Positions 24,814 through 35,173 of a stretch of DNA of 64,000 bases are shown piece by piece (position 1 is the first letter of the stretch; every line of letters starts with the position of its first letter). Source of the stretch: CAMLIZ01 sp040758375 (GTDB lineage: Bacteria > Pseudomonadota > Gammaproteobacteria > Burkholderiales > Burkholderiaceae_C); the NCBI GenBank assembly GCA_040758375.1, contig JBFLWE010000002.1:1-64000 (forward strand), given 5' to 3'. A program made the translations under genes and the position numbers. Below the pieces are notes generated by a model. The model did no database searches. It was not told the DNA's origin and saw only the letters and a list, made by a program, of their open reading frames with translations.

Positions 24814-24868
24814 GCTTCCCAAGCAGGGCTCGGCGATACGCCGGGATCAACTGCTGGAGTTTAAGAAA

Positions 24869-26047
24869 GTGGCGAACGACTTCCTCTTCACATCCGAATC
24901 CGTCTCCGAGGGCCACCCCGACAAGGTGGCCGACCAGATCTCGGACGCGATCCTCGACGCGATCTTCACGCAAGACCCGCGCTCCCGCGTGGCCGCCGAG
25001 ACCCTGTGCAACACCGGCCTGGTGGTGCTGGCCGGCGAGATCACCACCAACGCCCACGTCGATTACATCGAGGTGGCGCGCGACACCATCAAGCGCATCG
25101 GCTACGACAACACCGAGTACGGCATCGACTACAAGGGCTGCGCGGTGCTGGTGGCCTACGACAAGCAGAGCAACGACATCGCGCAGGGCGTGGACCACGC
25201 CAGCGACGACTACCTCAATACCGGCGCCGGCGACCAGGGCCTGATGTTCGGCTACGCCTGCGACGAGACGCCCGAGCTGATGCCCGCGCCCATCTACTAC
25301 GCGCACCGCCTGGTCGAGCGCCAGGCCCAGCTGCGCAAGGACGGCCGCCTGCCCTTCCTGCGCCCCGACGCCAAGAGCCAGGTGACGATGCGCTATGTCA
25401 ACGGCAAGCCGCACTCGATCGACACCGTGGTGCTGTCGAGCCAGCACGCGCCTGAGATGAGCGACGGCAAGAAGATGAAGCCCGAGTTCAACGAGGCGGT
25501 GATCGAGGAGATCATCAAGCCGGTGCTGCCGAAAGAGTGGCTCAAGGACACCAAGTACCTGATCAACCCCACCGGCCGCTTCGTCATCGGCGGCCCGCAG
25601 GGCGACTGCGGCCTGACCGGCCGCAAGATCATCGTCGACACCTACGGCGGCGCCTGCCCGCACGGCGGCGGCGCGTTCTCCGGCAAGGACCCGTCGAAGG
25701 TCGACCGCTCGGCCGCCTACGCCGCGCGCTACGTGGCCAAGAACATCGTGGCCGCCGGCCTGGCGCGCCAGTGCCAGATCCAGGTGGCTTACGCGATCGG
25801 CGTGGCCCGCCCGATGAACGTGACCGTGTACACCGAAGGCACCGGCGTGATCCCCGACGACCAGATCGCGGCGCTGGTCAACGAGTTCTTCGACCTGCGT
25901 CCCAAGGGCATCATCCAGATGCTGGACCTGCTGCGCCCGATCTACTCCAAGACCGCGGCCTACGGCCACTTCGGCCGCGAGGAGCCCGAGTTCGCATGGG
26001 AGCGCACCGACCGCGCGGCCGCGCTGCGCGCCGCGGCCGGCCTCTGA
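24869..26047 (+). CDS. metK: S-adenosylmethionine synthase
   Basis: 392 residues. MetK makes SAM from methionine and ATP. Motifs include FTSESVSEGHPDKVADQISD at the start, GAGDQGLMFGYA, the P-loop-like GGGAFSGKDPSKVDRSAAYA, and the ending REEPEFAWERTDRAAALR. The GTG at 24869 is taken as the start because it gives the conserved ANDFLFTSES N-terminus and follows GGAG; an ATG at 24794 would add 25 residues but lies inside the riboswitch aptamer. The gene has its own promoter and SAM-sensing leader and is divergent from the lipid A genes. Confidence 0.97.
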   Translation: MANDFLFTSESVSEGHPDKVADQISDAILDAIFTQDPRSRVAAETLCNTGLVVLAGEITTNAHVDYIEVARDTIKRIGYDNTEYGIDYKGCAVLVAYDKQSNDIAQGVDHASDDYLNTGAGDQGLMFGYACDETPELMPAPIYYAHRLVERQAQLRKDGRLPFLRPDAKSQVTMRYVNGKPHSIDTVVLSSQHAPEMSDGKKMKPEFNEAVIEEIIKPVLPKEWLKDTKYLINPTGRFVIGGPQGDCGLTGRKIIVDTYGGACPHGGGAFSGKDPSKVDRSAAYAARYVAKNIVAAGLARQCQIQVAYAIGVARPMNVTVYTEGTGVIPDDQIAALVNEFFDLRPKGIIQMLDLLRPIYSKTAAYGHFGREEPEFAWERTDRAAALRAAAGL

Positions 26048-26103
26048 CGCGCCAACATCCAGCGGCATGCAAGGCGGCTTCGGCCGCCTTATTCTTTGGC
26101 GCC

Positions 26104-27198
26104 ATGCCCAAGCCCCTGACCCTGGACGACCTGCGCCGCTACTCGGTGGCGCGCACCCTCTTCAAGCCCACCACCCTGGGCCGCGCGATCGAGCGCCTGG
26201 GCTTCGTGCAGGCCGACCCCATCCGCGCCCCGGCGCGCGCGCAGGACCTGACGCTGCGCCACCGCGTGGCGGGCTACCGCGCCGGCGACCTGGAGCAGCG
26301 CTACAGGCGGCTGGGCGTGGAAGAGGACTTCCTCGTCAACTACGGCTTCCTGCCGCGCGCGACGCTGGCGCTGATGCATCCGCGCGTGGCCAAGCGGCGC
26401 TGGGACGCCGCCACCCGGCGCCGCGCGCAGGCGGTGCTGGACTTCATCCGCGAACGCGGGCCCACGCACCCGCGCGAGGTGGCCGCGGCCTTCGACCACG
26501 GCCGCACGCGCAACTACTGGGGCGGCGAGTCCAACGCCACCACGCACCTGCTCGACGGCATGCACTACCGCGGCATGCTGCGCGTGGCCTGGCGCGAGGC
26601 CGGCACCCGGGTGTACGAGGCGGCGCAGCACCTGCCCGACGAACAGCGCACGCCTGAACAGAAGGCCGGGGCGTTGCTGCAGCTGGTGCTGCAGAAGTAC
26701 GCACCGCTGCCTTCGCGCTCGCTGGGGCAACTGGCCTACCACCTGGGCGGCGGTGCGCCCCAGCTCGAATCGCACATCAAGCAGACGCTGGCCCATGCGC
26801 GGGAGCACTGGCCCAGCGCCGAAGTGGAAGGCACGCGCTGGTACTGGCCCGAAGGCGAAAACCCGCGCTCGCTGCGCCACCGGCCCGACGAGGCCGTGCG
26901 CCTGCTGGCACCTTTCGATCCCATCGTGTGGGACCGGCTGCGCTTTGCGCTGCTGTGGCAGTGGGAATACCGCTTCGAGGCCTACACGCCGGCGCCCAAG
27001 CGGGTGCGCGGCTACTACGCGCTGCCGCTGCTGTGGCAAGACCGGGTGATCGGCTGGGCCAACGTGTCGGCGCGCCATGGCACGGTGGAAGCACAGCTGG
27101 GCTATGCGGCGGGCAAGGCCCCACGCGACACCGCGTTCCGCCGCGCCCTCGACGACGAGTTGCAGCGGCTGGAAGTGTTCCTGGGCCTGGCAGGCTGA
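26104..27198 (+). CDS. YcaQ-type winged-helix DNA glycosylase
   Basis: 364 residues. It belongs to the winged-helix family of YcaQ/AlkX and AZL proteins, which unhook DNA interstrand crosslinks or excise bulky alkyl adducts. Seen here are the N-terminal LDDLRRYSVARTLF and FVQADPIRAPARAQDL (the QxD-type catalytic motif of the family is QAD here), HLLDGMHYRGMLRVAWREAG and the C-terminal LLAPFDPIVWDRLRF. E. coli YcaQ carries QxQ; the QxD form is seen in AZL-type enzymes that resist natural crosslinkers such as azinomycin. It follows metK by 56 bp and likely has its own start signal. Confidence 0.8.
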   Translation: MPKPLTLDDLRRYSVARTLFKPTTLGRAIERLGFVQADPIRAPARAQDLTLRHRVAGYRAGDLEQRYRRLGVEEDFLVNYGFLPRATLALMHPRVAKRRWDAATRRRAQAVLDFIRERGPTHPREVAAAFDHGRTRNYWGGESNATTHLLDGMHYRGMLRVAWREAGTRVYEAAQHLPDEQRTPEQKAGALLQLVLQKYAPLPSRSLGQLAYHLGGGAPQLESHIKQTLAHAREHWPSAEVEGTRWYWPEGENPRSLRHRPDEAVRLLAPFDPIVWDRLRFALLWQWEYRFEAYTPAPKRVRGYYALPLLWQDRVIGWANVSARHGTVEAQLGYAAGKAPRDTAFRRALDDELQRLEVFLGLAG

Positions 27199-27278
27199 AG
27201 CCTTGTCATCGCTTCCCTGCGGGCGGGCGCGGCGCCCACTGACGGACAGCGGCGGGCGCTGCCAGCTAAGGTGGCGCC

Positions 27279-27824
27279 ATGACCGCCGACCCCAAGCGCC
27301 GGCACGACAGCGCCTGCCGTTCCGTGGAGGAGCTGACGCGCCACAACGTGAAGACCATCGCCCGGCTGGAGGCCGCGATCGCGGCCCGCTCCACCGGGAT
27401 GGACGAGCTTGCGCTGAAGGTGAGCGCCTTCTGCGGCAGCGGTGGCTTCGTCTGGCTGCACGTGTTGTGGTTCGCGGGCTGGGTCACGCTGAACTCGGTG
27501 CCCGGCGTCCCGCACTTCGACCCGTTTCCGTTCACCTTCCTGACGCTGGTGGTGTCGCTGGAGGCGATCTTCCTGGCGGCATTCATCCTGATGACGCAGA
27601 ACCGCGCCGCCCGCGTGGGTGACCTGCGCAACCAGCTCGACCTGCAGCTCAACCTGCTGACCGAGCAGGAGACCACCAAGCTGCTGCGCCTGGTGCAGGC
27701 CATGGCCGACAAGATGGGCGTCGAAGACGGCGGCGACCCGCCGATCGAGGTGTTGGAGCAGGCCACCGACCCCGAGCGCCTGGCACGCCAGATCGAGCGC
27801 TACCAGGCCAGCCCGCGCACATAG
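27279..27824 (+). CDS. DUF1003 membrane protein
   Basis: 181 residues. Two membrane helices, SGGFVWLHVLWFAGWVTLN and LTLVVSLEAIFLAAFILM, separated by a short Pro-rich loop with FDPFPFTFL, match DUF1003. The soluble C-terminal part is helical with LDLQLNLLTEQETTKLLRLV, the usual family tail. Function unknown. It stands alone on the plus strand and converges with the c-di-GMP gene, 15 bp apart. Confidence 0.88.
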   Translation: MTADPKRRHDSACRSVEELTRHNVKTIARLEAAIAARSTGMDELALKVSAFCGSGGFVWLHVLWFAGWVTLNSVPGVPHFDPFPFTFLTLVVSLEAIFLAAFILMTQNRAARVGDLRNQLDLQLNLLTEQETTKLLRLVQAMADKMGVEDGGDPPIEVLEQATDPERLARQIERYQASPRT

Positions 27825-27839
27825 GCGCCTGCAGCCCGC

Positions 27840-29909
27840 TCACACCCGTTGCGGCTTGGTCACAGCCCAGGGGGTGGGCAGGGTCGATGGGGGCAGCGGC
27901 GCGAAGTCGGTTGCCGCGCGCGGCAGCCGCGGCGCGGAAGCCTCCTCGGGGGCCCCTTCATGGCGCAACTGCGCCGCAGGCGAGGGGCGGCCGAGCAAGA
28001 AGCCCTGCAACTCGTCGCAGCCATGGTCCTGCAGGCAGCGCATCTGCGCCGGGGTCTCCACGCCCTCGGCGTTGACGCGGATGTTGAGCGAATGCGCCAG
28101 CGAGACGATGGAGCGCACGATCAGGTCGACCTTGGGGTCCTGGCCCAGGTGCTGGGTGAAGGCGCGGTCGATCTTCACCTTGTCGAAGGGGAAGCGCCAC
28201 AGGTAGGCCAGGCTGGAGTAGCCGGTGCCGAAGTCGTCCATCACGATGCGCACGCCCGTCGCGGTGAGCCGGTGCAGCGTCTGTACTACCGCCTCGGTGT
28301 TGCCCATCAGCAGCGACTCGGTGATCTCCAGCTCCAGCCGGTGCGCCGGCAGGCCGGCCGCTTCGAGGCAGGCGCCCACCACGCCCACCAGCTCGTCACC
28401 GCGCCGGAACTGCGCCGCCGACAGGTTGACCGACAGGCTCAGCGAAGGCGGCCAGGTGGCGGCCACCTCGCAGGCACGGGCCAGCACCCAGGTGCCCAGG
28501 TCCTCGATCAGGCCCGACTCCTCGGCCAGCGGTATGAACTCCGCCGGCGACACCGGCCCGCGCTGCGGGTGGTGCCAGCGCACCAGCGCCTCGTAGCCGC
28601 CCAGCGTGGCGCCGTCGCGCTCGTACAGCGGCTGGAAGTGCAGGTGCAGCTCGCCGGCATAGAGGGCATGGCGCAGGTCGCGCACGATCGCCCGCCGGCC
28701 CTGCAGCTTCTCGTCGAGCACCGCGTCGTAGAAGCTGAAGCTGGCGCGCCGGCTGGCCTTGGCGCGGCGCAGCGCCTGGTCGGCCTTGTGCAGCAGCTCG
28801 TCGTGCCCGCTGCCGTCGTGGCCATACAGCGCCGCACCCACGCTGGCGGCGGCGTGCAAGGGCTGGCCGGCGATTTCATAGGGCAGGCCGAGCGCGTCCA
28901 CGATGCGCTGGCCCAGCCGGCTCACCTCTTCAGGCGCGGCCACGCCCGCCTGCAGCACCGCGAACTCGTCGCCGCCCAGGCGCGCCACCAGGTCCAGCTC
29001 GCGCACGGTGTCGCGCAGCCGCAGCGCCACCGCGCGCAGCAGCTCGTCGCCGGCCGCATGGCCGAGCGTGTCGTTCACGTCCTTGAAGCCGTGGATGTCG
29101 ATCGACAGCACCGCGAATCCGGCACCGCCCTCGCGGGCGCGCGCCTCGGCACGCTCCAGCGCCTCGCGGAAGCGGGCACGGTTCAAGGTGCCCGTGAGCA
29201 CGTCGTGCTGCGCCAGGTAGCGCATGCGCTCCTCGGCCTCGCGTTCGCGGCGCGCGCGCCGTCCCCAGTGCCAGGCCCCGAAGGCACCCAGCGCGGTGAG
29301 CGCCAGCGTCACCGCCAGCGCGACCTTGCGGAACGCCGCGTCGATGCGCTGCGCCCGGGCGGTCTGGTCCACATAGACCTCCACCGCGCCCAGCACCCGC
29401 CCTGCGCGCTGCACCGCCACGTAGGCCTCGCTGTACACCGGCGGGCGGTCGGCGCGCGTCTCGCGACGCAACGCCACCTGGGGCCGGCCGCTGCGCAGCA
29501 CCTCGCGCAGGCTGGCGTCGTCATGGGCGTTCGGCGCCGTCGCCGGTGCCGGCGTCGAAGCCGGCGGCGCGGCCTGCCCGGCCGGCTGCAGGTCGTCGGA
29601 CACCAGCAGGTTCCGCCCGGCAGCGTCGAACAGCTTGAAGCGGAACACCTCGCCCGCCTGGCGCAGGCGGTTCAGCTGCGCCAGCGCCTCGGGCGTGAAG
29701 CCGCCGCCGGCCAGCGCGCGATCGAGGTCGGGTACCGAATCACGGGCAAACGCGGCCCAGTGCAACGCCGCATGCTGGGCGTCGGCCTCCAGCTGCACAC
29801 GCGCCGCGTGCCGCATCGCCAGGCCCGTGGCGACCAACGCGAGCAGCCCGCCTGCGAGCCAGGGTGCCAAGCGCAGGGCGCCCTTGCCCATGCCTTTGGG
29901 TGAGTTCAT
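27840..29909 (-). CDS. Membrane-bound GGDEF-EAL cyclic-di-GMP protein
   Basis: 689 residues. Helix near 15-35, a periplasmic sensor domain of about 180 residues, a second helix near 215-235, then a GGDEF domain (intact GGDEF near residue 310) and an EAL domain from about 430. EAL-domain catalytic features appear complete: YEALVRW, EITES, DDFGTGYSS, KVKIDRAF and AEGVET. So both synthesis and breakdown of c-di-GMP are chemically possible; which dominates depends on the signal. The periplasmic part has a low-complexity Ala/Pro insert (QAAPPASTPAPATAP). Single gene. The start ATG at 29909 opens a short basic N-terminus ahead of the first helix. Confidence 0.93.
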   Translation of the reverse strand: MNSPKGMGKGALRLAPWLAGGLLALVATGLAMRHAARVQLEADAQHAALHWAAFARDSVPDLDRALAGGGFTPEALAQLNRLRQAGEVFRFKLFDAAGRNLLVSDDLQPAGQAAPPASTPAPATAPNAHDDASLREVLRSGRPQVALRRETRADRPPVYSEAYVAVQRAGRVLGAVEVYVDQTARAQRIDAAFRKVALAVTLALTALGAFGAWHWGRRARREREAEERMRYLAQHDVLTGTLNRARFREALERAEARAREGGAGFAVLSIDIHGFKDVNDTLGHAAGDELLRAVALRLRDTVRELDLVARLGGDEFAVLQAGVAAPEEVSRLGQRIVDALGLPYEIAGQPLHAAASVGAALYGHDGSGHDELLHKADQALRRAKASRRASFSFYDAVLDEKLQGRRAIVRDLRHALYAGELHLHFQPLYERDGATLGGYEALVRWHHPQRGPVSPAEFIPLAEESGLIEDLGTWVLARACEVAATWPPSLSLSVNLSAAQFRRGDELVGVVGACLEAAGLPAHRLELEITESLLMGNTEAVVQTLHRLTATGVRIVMDDFGTGYSSLAYLWRFPFDKVKIDRAFTQHLGQDPKVDLIVRSIVSLAHSLNIRVNAEGVETPAQMRCLQDHGCDELQGFLLGRPSPAAQLRHEGAPEEASAPRLPRAATDFAPLPPSTLPTPWAVTKPQRV

Positions 29910-30028
29910 GAACCGCCGAAGTGTTGGGAGCTGCGCTTGCCCGAAGGCCAAGCTTGGCCGGATATCGGCGCTCCGGCCAGCTCTTTGAGGCGCGCGGCCG
30001 GGGCGGCCGTGCAGTTTCACCGGCGTCG

Positions 30029-30835
30029 TCAGCGGCCCCACAACAGCCGCTCGGCCACTTCGGCAAAACCCTCGCCTCGCGCGCCCGCAGCAAGGTAGCG
30101 CGGCCACACTTGCAGCTGCGCCGCGAAGCGCTGCAGGTTGGCCACGCCCACGCTCAGGGGAAAGTACTCGAACATGCGCTGGTCGTTGGGGGAGTCCCCC
30201 ACGTAGAGCCAGCGCTCACGCTCGTGGTCCAGGCTGCGGCCGAACAGGCGCTGCACCATCCAGCGCGCGCCGCTCAACTTGTCGTGGTCGCCGATCCAGC
30301 CGTTGATGTGGATGGAGCTCACCGTGGCCTGCAGCCCTTCCTGGCGCATCAGCGCCACCACGCGGGCGATGTCGGCTTCCGACAAGTGCGCGAACTCGGA
30401 GTGGTCCACCGCGATGTCGGTCACGCGACCGGCGCTGTCCTGCGCCAGCCGGGCCTGTGGCAGCTCGCGCTGCACGCGCGCGGCCACGGCCCGCAGCCTG
30501 GCCGCGTTGCGCGTGCGGGTGGCGTCGTCCTGCACGAACTCGGTGTGCACGCGGCCCTGTTCGCGCAGCAAGGCCACCGAGCCGTTCTCGGCGACGATGG
30601 CCGCCACCGGCCAGGCCCGGGCAAAAGGCTCGCTCCAGCCCAGCGGCCGGCCGGTGATGGCCACCACGGGAATGCGCGCCGCCGCCAGGCGCTGCAGCGC
30701 CGCCAGGGCCGCGGGCATGATCACGCCTTCGCAGGTGAGGGTGTCGTCGATGTCGGTGAAGACGCCGTGCACGCCGGCGGCGTCTGCGGCAGGCAGCTCC
30801 GCCAGCGGGCGGGCGCGGTCGTCGGGAAGCACCAT
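30029..30835 (-). CDS. HAD-superfamily (IIB, Cof/MPGP-like) phosphatase
   Basis: 268 residues. HAD motif I DIDDTLT (catalytic Asp pair), motif II ITGRP, motif III region around DHDKLSG, and motif IV GDSPNDQRMF. The cap insertion between motifs II and III places it in class IIB, near mannosyl-3-phosphoglycerate or sucrose-phosphate phosphatases. The true substrate is unknown. It starts 64 bp from the SAH riboswitch on the opposite strand, so its promoter is within that short gap. Confidence 0.82.
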   Translation of the reverse strand: MVLPDDRARPLAELPAADAAGVHGVFTDIDDTLTCEGVIMPAALAALQRLAAARIPVVAITGRPLGWSEPFARAWPVAAIVAENGSVALLREQGRVHTEFVQDDATRTRNAARLRAVAARVQRELPQARLAQDSAGRVTDIAVDHSEFAHLSEADIARVVALMRQEGLQATVSSIHINGWIGDHDKLSGARWMVQRLFGRSLDHERERWLYVGDSPNDQRMFEYFPLSVGVANLQRFAAQLQVWPRYLAAGARGEGFAEVAERLLWGR

Positions 30836-30884
30836 GCCCGGAAGTCTTGCACAGCGACACCCGCCGCCGGCGGGGCGATCCGAC

Positions 30885-30890
30885 TACAAT
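30885..30890 (+). promoter_or_regulatory. ahcY -10 box
   Basis: TACAAT about 9 nt before the SAH aptamer, placing the likely transcript start near 30897. No good -35 box was seen. Confidence 0.5.
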
Positions 30891-30898
30891 GCACGCCT

Positions 30899-30997
30899 TC
30901 CGAGGAGCGTTGCAAGGCACCCCCTTCTGGTGCCCCAGGCTCGGAACCCTTCAATTGCAACGGCGCTCACCCGCACGGTTTCATCGTGGGTGAGCGC
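30899..30997 (+). promoter_or_regulatory. SAH riboswitch upstream of ahcY
   Basis: Matches the S-adenosylhomocysteine riboswitch. P1 pairs GAGCG (30905-30909) with CGCTC (30964-30968) and TTGCAA (30910-30915) with TTGCAA (30955-30960) around an internal loop. P2 pairs GGCACC (30916-30921) with GGTGCC (30929-30934). The pseudoknot pairs CCGAG (30900-30904) with CTCGG (30940-30944). A second 10-bp stem, GCGCTCACCC (30963-30972) with GGGTGAGCGC (30988-30997), uses the 3' strand of P1, so the two folds exclude each other. SAH switches turn expression on when the toxic by-product SAH builds up, matching ahcY downstream. The competing stem is the likely off state; it has no T-run. Confidence 0.93.
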
Positions 30998-31048
30998 TAG
31001 ACGAATCCCCTGATGCGCCCGCGCGGGTCCTCTTCACTGGAGACCCCG

Positions 31049-32479
<1,431 letters not shown>

Positions 32480-32486
32480 TGCCGCG

Positions 32487-33242
32487 ATGCGTGCCGACCA
32501 GCTGCTCGTGAGCCAGGGGCTCGCCCCCAGCCGGTCGGCGGCGCAGCGGCTGATCGAGCGCGGCGCGGTGCGCTGGCGCGGGCCCAAAGGCTGGCAGGTG
32601 CCGCGCAAGGCGGGCGACGAGCTGCCCGAGGGCTGCGAGATCGAGGTGACCGACGACGCCGAGCTGCGCTGGGCCTCGCGCGGCGGCTTGAAGCTCGAAG
32701 GAGCGCTGCGCCACACCGGCATCGCGGTCGAGGGACGGCTGTGCCTGGACGTGGGCCAGAGCACCGGCGGCTTCACCGACGTGCTGCTGGCACGCGGCGC
32801 GAAGCACGTGGTGGGCGTGGACGTGGGCCACGGCCAGCTGGTGCCGCGGCTGCGCGGCGAGCCGCGGGTCACGCCGATCGAAGGCGTGAACGCCCGCCAT
32901 CTCGACGCGGCGCAACTGCCCTTTGCGCGCTATGGCCTGGTCGTCGGTGACCTGTCCTTCATCTCGCTCACGCTGGTGCTGCCCGCGCTTGCACCTCTGC
33001 TCGAGGGCGACCTGCTGATGCTGGCGAAGCCGCAGTTCGAGCTGCAGCCTGAACACATCGGCAAGGGCGGGCTGGTGAAGGACGTTGCAGCCTATGGCCT
33101 GGTCGAGCAACGCCTTCGCAGCGCCTGCGCCGCGCAGGGGCTGCAGGTGAAGGACTGGTTCGAAAGCCCCATCGCCGGCGGCGACGGCAACACCGAATTC
33201 TTCGTGTGGGCGCAACGCCCGCGAGGAGGAGAAAGCAAGTGA
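32487..33242 (+). CDS. tlyA: TlyA-family rRNA methyltransferase
   Basis: 251 residues. An S4 RNA-binding domain (MRADQLLVSQGLAPSRSAAQ) is followed by an FtsJ-like SAM methyltransferase domain (CLDVGQSTGGFTDVLL, then VGDLSFISLTLVLPAL, then PQFELQ). TlyA proteins 2'-O-methylate rRNA; older names call them hemolysins. In this location, between ahcY and metF, a methyltransferase fits the methyl-cycle theme and would be induced with them by SAH. Its stop overlaps the metF GTG. Confidence 0.9.
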   Translation: MRADQLLVSQGLAPSRSAAQRLIERGAVRWRGPKGWQVPRKAGDELPEGCEIEVTDDAELRWASRGGLKLEGALRHTGIAVEGRLCLDVGQSTGGFTDVLLARGAKHVVGVDVGHGQLVPRLRGEPRVTPIEGVNARHLDAAQLPFARYGLVVGDLSFISLTLVLPALAPLLEGDLLMLAKPQFELQPEHIGKGGLVKDVAAYGLVEQRLRSACAAQGLQVKDWFESPIAGGDGNTEFFVWAQRPRGGESK

Positions 33243-34084
33243 ACAACACACTCCCGCTGAGCCTGGAGTTCTTCCCCCCCAAGACGCCCGACGGCGTGGC
33301 CAAGCTGGCCGCGGCGCGCCAGGCGCTGTACGTGCTCAAACCCGAGTTCTGCTCGGTCACCTACGGCGCCGGCGGCTCCACGCAAGAGGGCACGCTGCAG
33401 GCCGTGCAGGCCATCCTGGCCGAAGGCGTGGACGCGGCACCGCACTTCTCGTGCATCGGCGCCAGCAAGGCCTCGGTGCGCGAGAAGCTGGCGGCGTTCA
33501 AGGCCGCCGGCATCAAGCGCGTGGTGGCGCTGCGCGGCGACCTGCCCAGCGGCTACGGCGACGGCGCCTCGCAGGAGTTCCGCTACGCGAGCGACCTGGT
33601 GGCCTTCATCCGCGCCGAGACCGGCGGGCACTTCTGCATCGAGGTGGCGGCCTATCCCGAGACGCATCCGCAGGCCCGGTCGCCCGAGGCCGACCTCAAG
33701 GCCTTCATCACCAAGGCGCGGGCCGGCGCCGACACCGCGCTGACGCAGTTCTTCTACAACGCGGACGCGTACTTCCGCTTCGTGGACGAGGTGCGCAGGC
33801 AAGGCGTCGAGATCCCGATCGTGCCGGGCATCATGCCCATCACCAACTCCAGCGGCCTGATGCGCTTTGCCGACAACTGCGGCGCCGAGATCCCGCGCTG
33901 GGTGCGCCTGCGGCTGCAAAGCTTCGGCGACGACACCGCCTCGATCAAGGCCTTCGGGCTGGACGTGGTCAGCGCGCTGTGCGAGCGCCTGCGCGCCGGC
34001 GGCGCACCGGCCTTCCACTTCTACACGATGAACCAGGCGACGGCCACGCTCGAAATCGCACGCCGCCTGGGGGCGATGCGTTAG
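33239..34084 (+). CDS. metF: Methylenetetrahydrofolate reductase
   Basis: 281 residues. MetF reduces 5,10-methylene-THF to 5-methyl-THF for methionine synthesis, with FAD. Motifs are LEFFPPKT at the start, CSVTYGAGGSTQEGTL, ALRGDLPSGYG, AAYPETHP and ADTALTQFFYNADAYFRF. Start is GTG at 33239 overlapping the tlyA stop, with a strong AGGAGGAGAAAG. Under the SAH riboswitch it would supply methyl groups to remake methionine from the homocysteine released by AhcY. Confidence 0.97.
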   Translation: MNNTLPLSLEFFPPKTPDGVAKLAAARQALYVLKPEFCSVTYGAGGSTQEGTLQAVQAILAEGVDAAPHFSCIGASKASVREKLAAFKAAGIKRVVALRGDLPSGYGDGASQEFRYASDLVAFIRAETGGHFCIEVAAYPETHPQARSPEADLKAFITKARAGADTALTQFFYNADAYFRFVDEVRRQGVEIPIVPGIMPITNSSGLMRFADNCGAEIPRWVRLRLQSFGDDTASIKAFGLDVVSALCERLRAGGAPAFHFYTMNQATATLEIARRLGAMR

Positions 34085-34139
34085 CCCCCGGCCGCGGCCG
34101 CGGCCTGTCCCGGAGGGCGCAAGCCCAGCGGCGCGGACC

Positions 34140-35099
34140 TCAGCGGATCGGGGAATACTCCACCGGCACCCACGCGTAGCCCTTGCCCTCGCGCCGCACA
34201 TGGCCCAGGCCGGGAAAGCTGAGGTGCGCGCCGGCCAGCAGGATCTTCTCCTTGGCCGCGCGCGCGAACCACTGCTTGCGCGAGGCGATGGCGGGCTTGT
34301 TGTCGATGTCGAAGCTCATCGCCACCTCGGGGCGGCCGAACTGCACCGAGCCGATGTGGATCATGTCGCCCAGCACCAACAACTGCTGCCCCTTGGACTC
34401 GAACAGATAGCTGCTGTGGCCAGGCGTGTGGCCCGTGGCCACTGCCTTCACGCCGGGTGCGATCTGGGCGTTGGGCTCGAAGGTCTTGAAGCGCCCCGCC
34501 GCCTGCACCGGCGCGACCGCCGCCTTGGCCATGTCGAAGAAGGGCTGGGCCTCCTTGGGCGCCCTGGCCTTCACCGCGTCGTCGAGCCAGAACGCCGCCT
34601 CGGGCGCCGACACCATGACCTGCGCGTTCGGGAACGCCACCTGGCCCTCGGGCGACAGCACGCCGCTGACGTGGTCGGCGTGCAGGTGCGTGACCAGCAC
34701 CAGGTCCACCTGCGCCGGGTCGTAGCCCGCGGCCTTCAGGTTCGGCAGCAGCTGGCCCAGGGTGGGCCCGAACGACTGCGCGGCGCCCGTGTCCACCAGG
34801 ATCAGCTGCTGGCCGGTGTTGACCAGGTAGGCGTTCACCGAGGTCTGCACCTTGGGCCCGGGCTGGAAGGCGCGCGCCATGCCGCGCTCGATCTCGCCGG
34901 CGTGGGTGAACTTGAGCAGCGCCTTGGGGTCGAGGTCGATGTAGCCGTCGTACAGCGCGGTCACCTCGAAATCGCCCACCATCGTGCGGTACCAGCCCGG
35001 CACCTGGGTCTTGAGCTGCGGCGCACCGGCGTGGGCGGAAACGAAGGCGGCGGCGAGCGCCGTGGCGGCCAGCGCACGGCGCCAGAACGAGAACGTCAT
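34140..35099 (-). CDS. Exported metallo-beta-lactamase-fold hydrolase
   Basis: 319 residues with a signal peptide (RRALAATALAAAFVSAHA). The zinc motif THLHADHVSG, ATGHTPGHSS and VLGDMIHIG define an MBL-fold hydrolase of the lactonase/glyoxalase-like type. A periplasmic location is indicated. Substrate is unknown; lactonase activity is possible. It converges with metF across 55 bp. The ATG at 35099 gives a normal signal peptide. Confidence 0.87.
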   Translation of the reverse strand: MTFSFWRRALAATALAAAFVSAHAGAPQLKTQVPGWYRTMVGDFEVTALYDGYIDLDPKALLKFTHAGEIERGMARAFQPGPKVQTSVNAYLVNTGQQLILVDTGAAQSFGPTLGQLLPNLKAAGYDPAQVDLVLVTHLHADHVSGVLSPEGQVAFPNAQVMVSAPEAAFWLDDAVKARAPKEAQPFFDMAKAAVAPVQAAGRFKTFEPNAQIAPGVKAVATGHTPGHSSYLFESKGQQLLVLGDMIHIGSVQFGRPEVAMSFDIDNKPAIASRKQWFARAAKEKILLAGAHLSFPGLGHVRREGKGYAWVPVEYSPIR

Positions 35100-35173
35100 G
35101 GATTCCTCCTGGTGGTTGCGCGGCGCACGATAGCGCCAGGCTCCGCCCTTTGCAGCGCGCGGTCTTTCAGCCC

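Noticed and set aside
24794..24868. ATG giving MetK a 25-residue N-terminal extension
   Set aside because: It lies inside the SAM-II-like aptamer, the added residues are not MetK-like, and the GTG at 24869 has GGAG and the conserved N-terminus.
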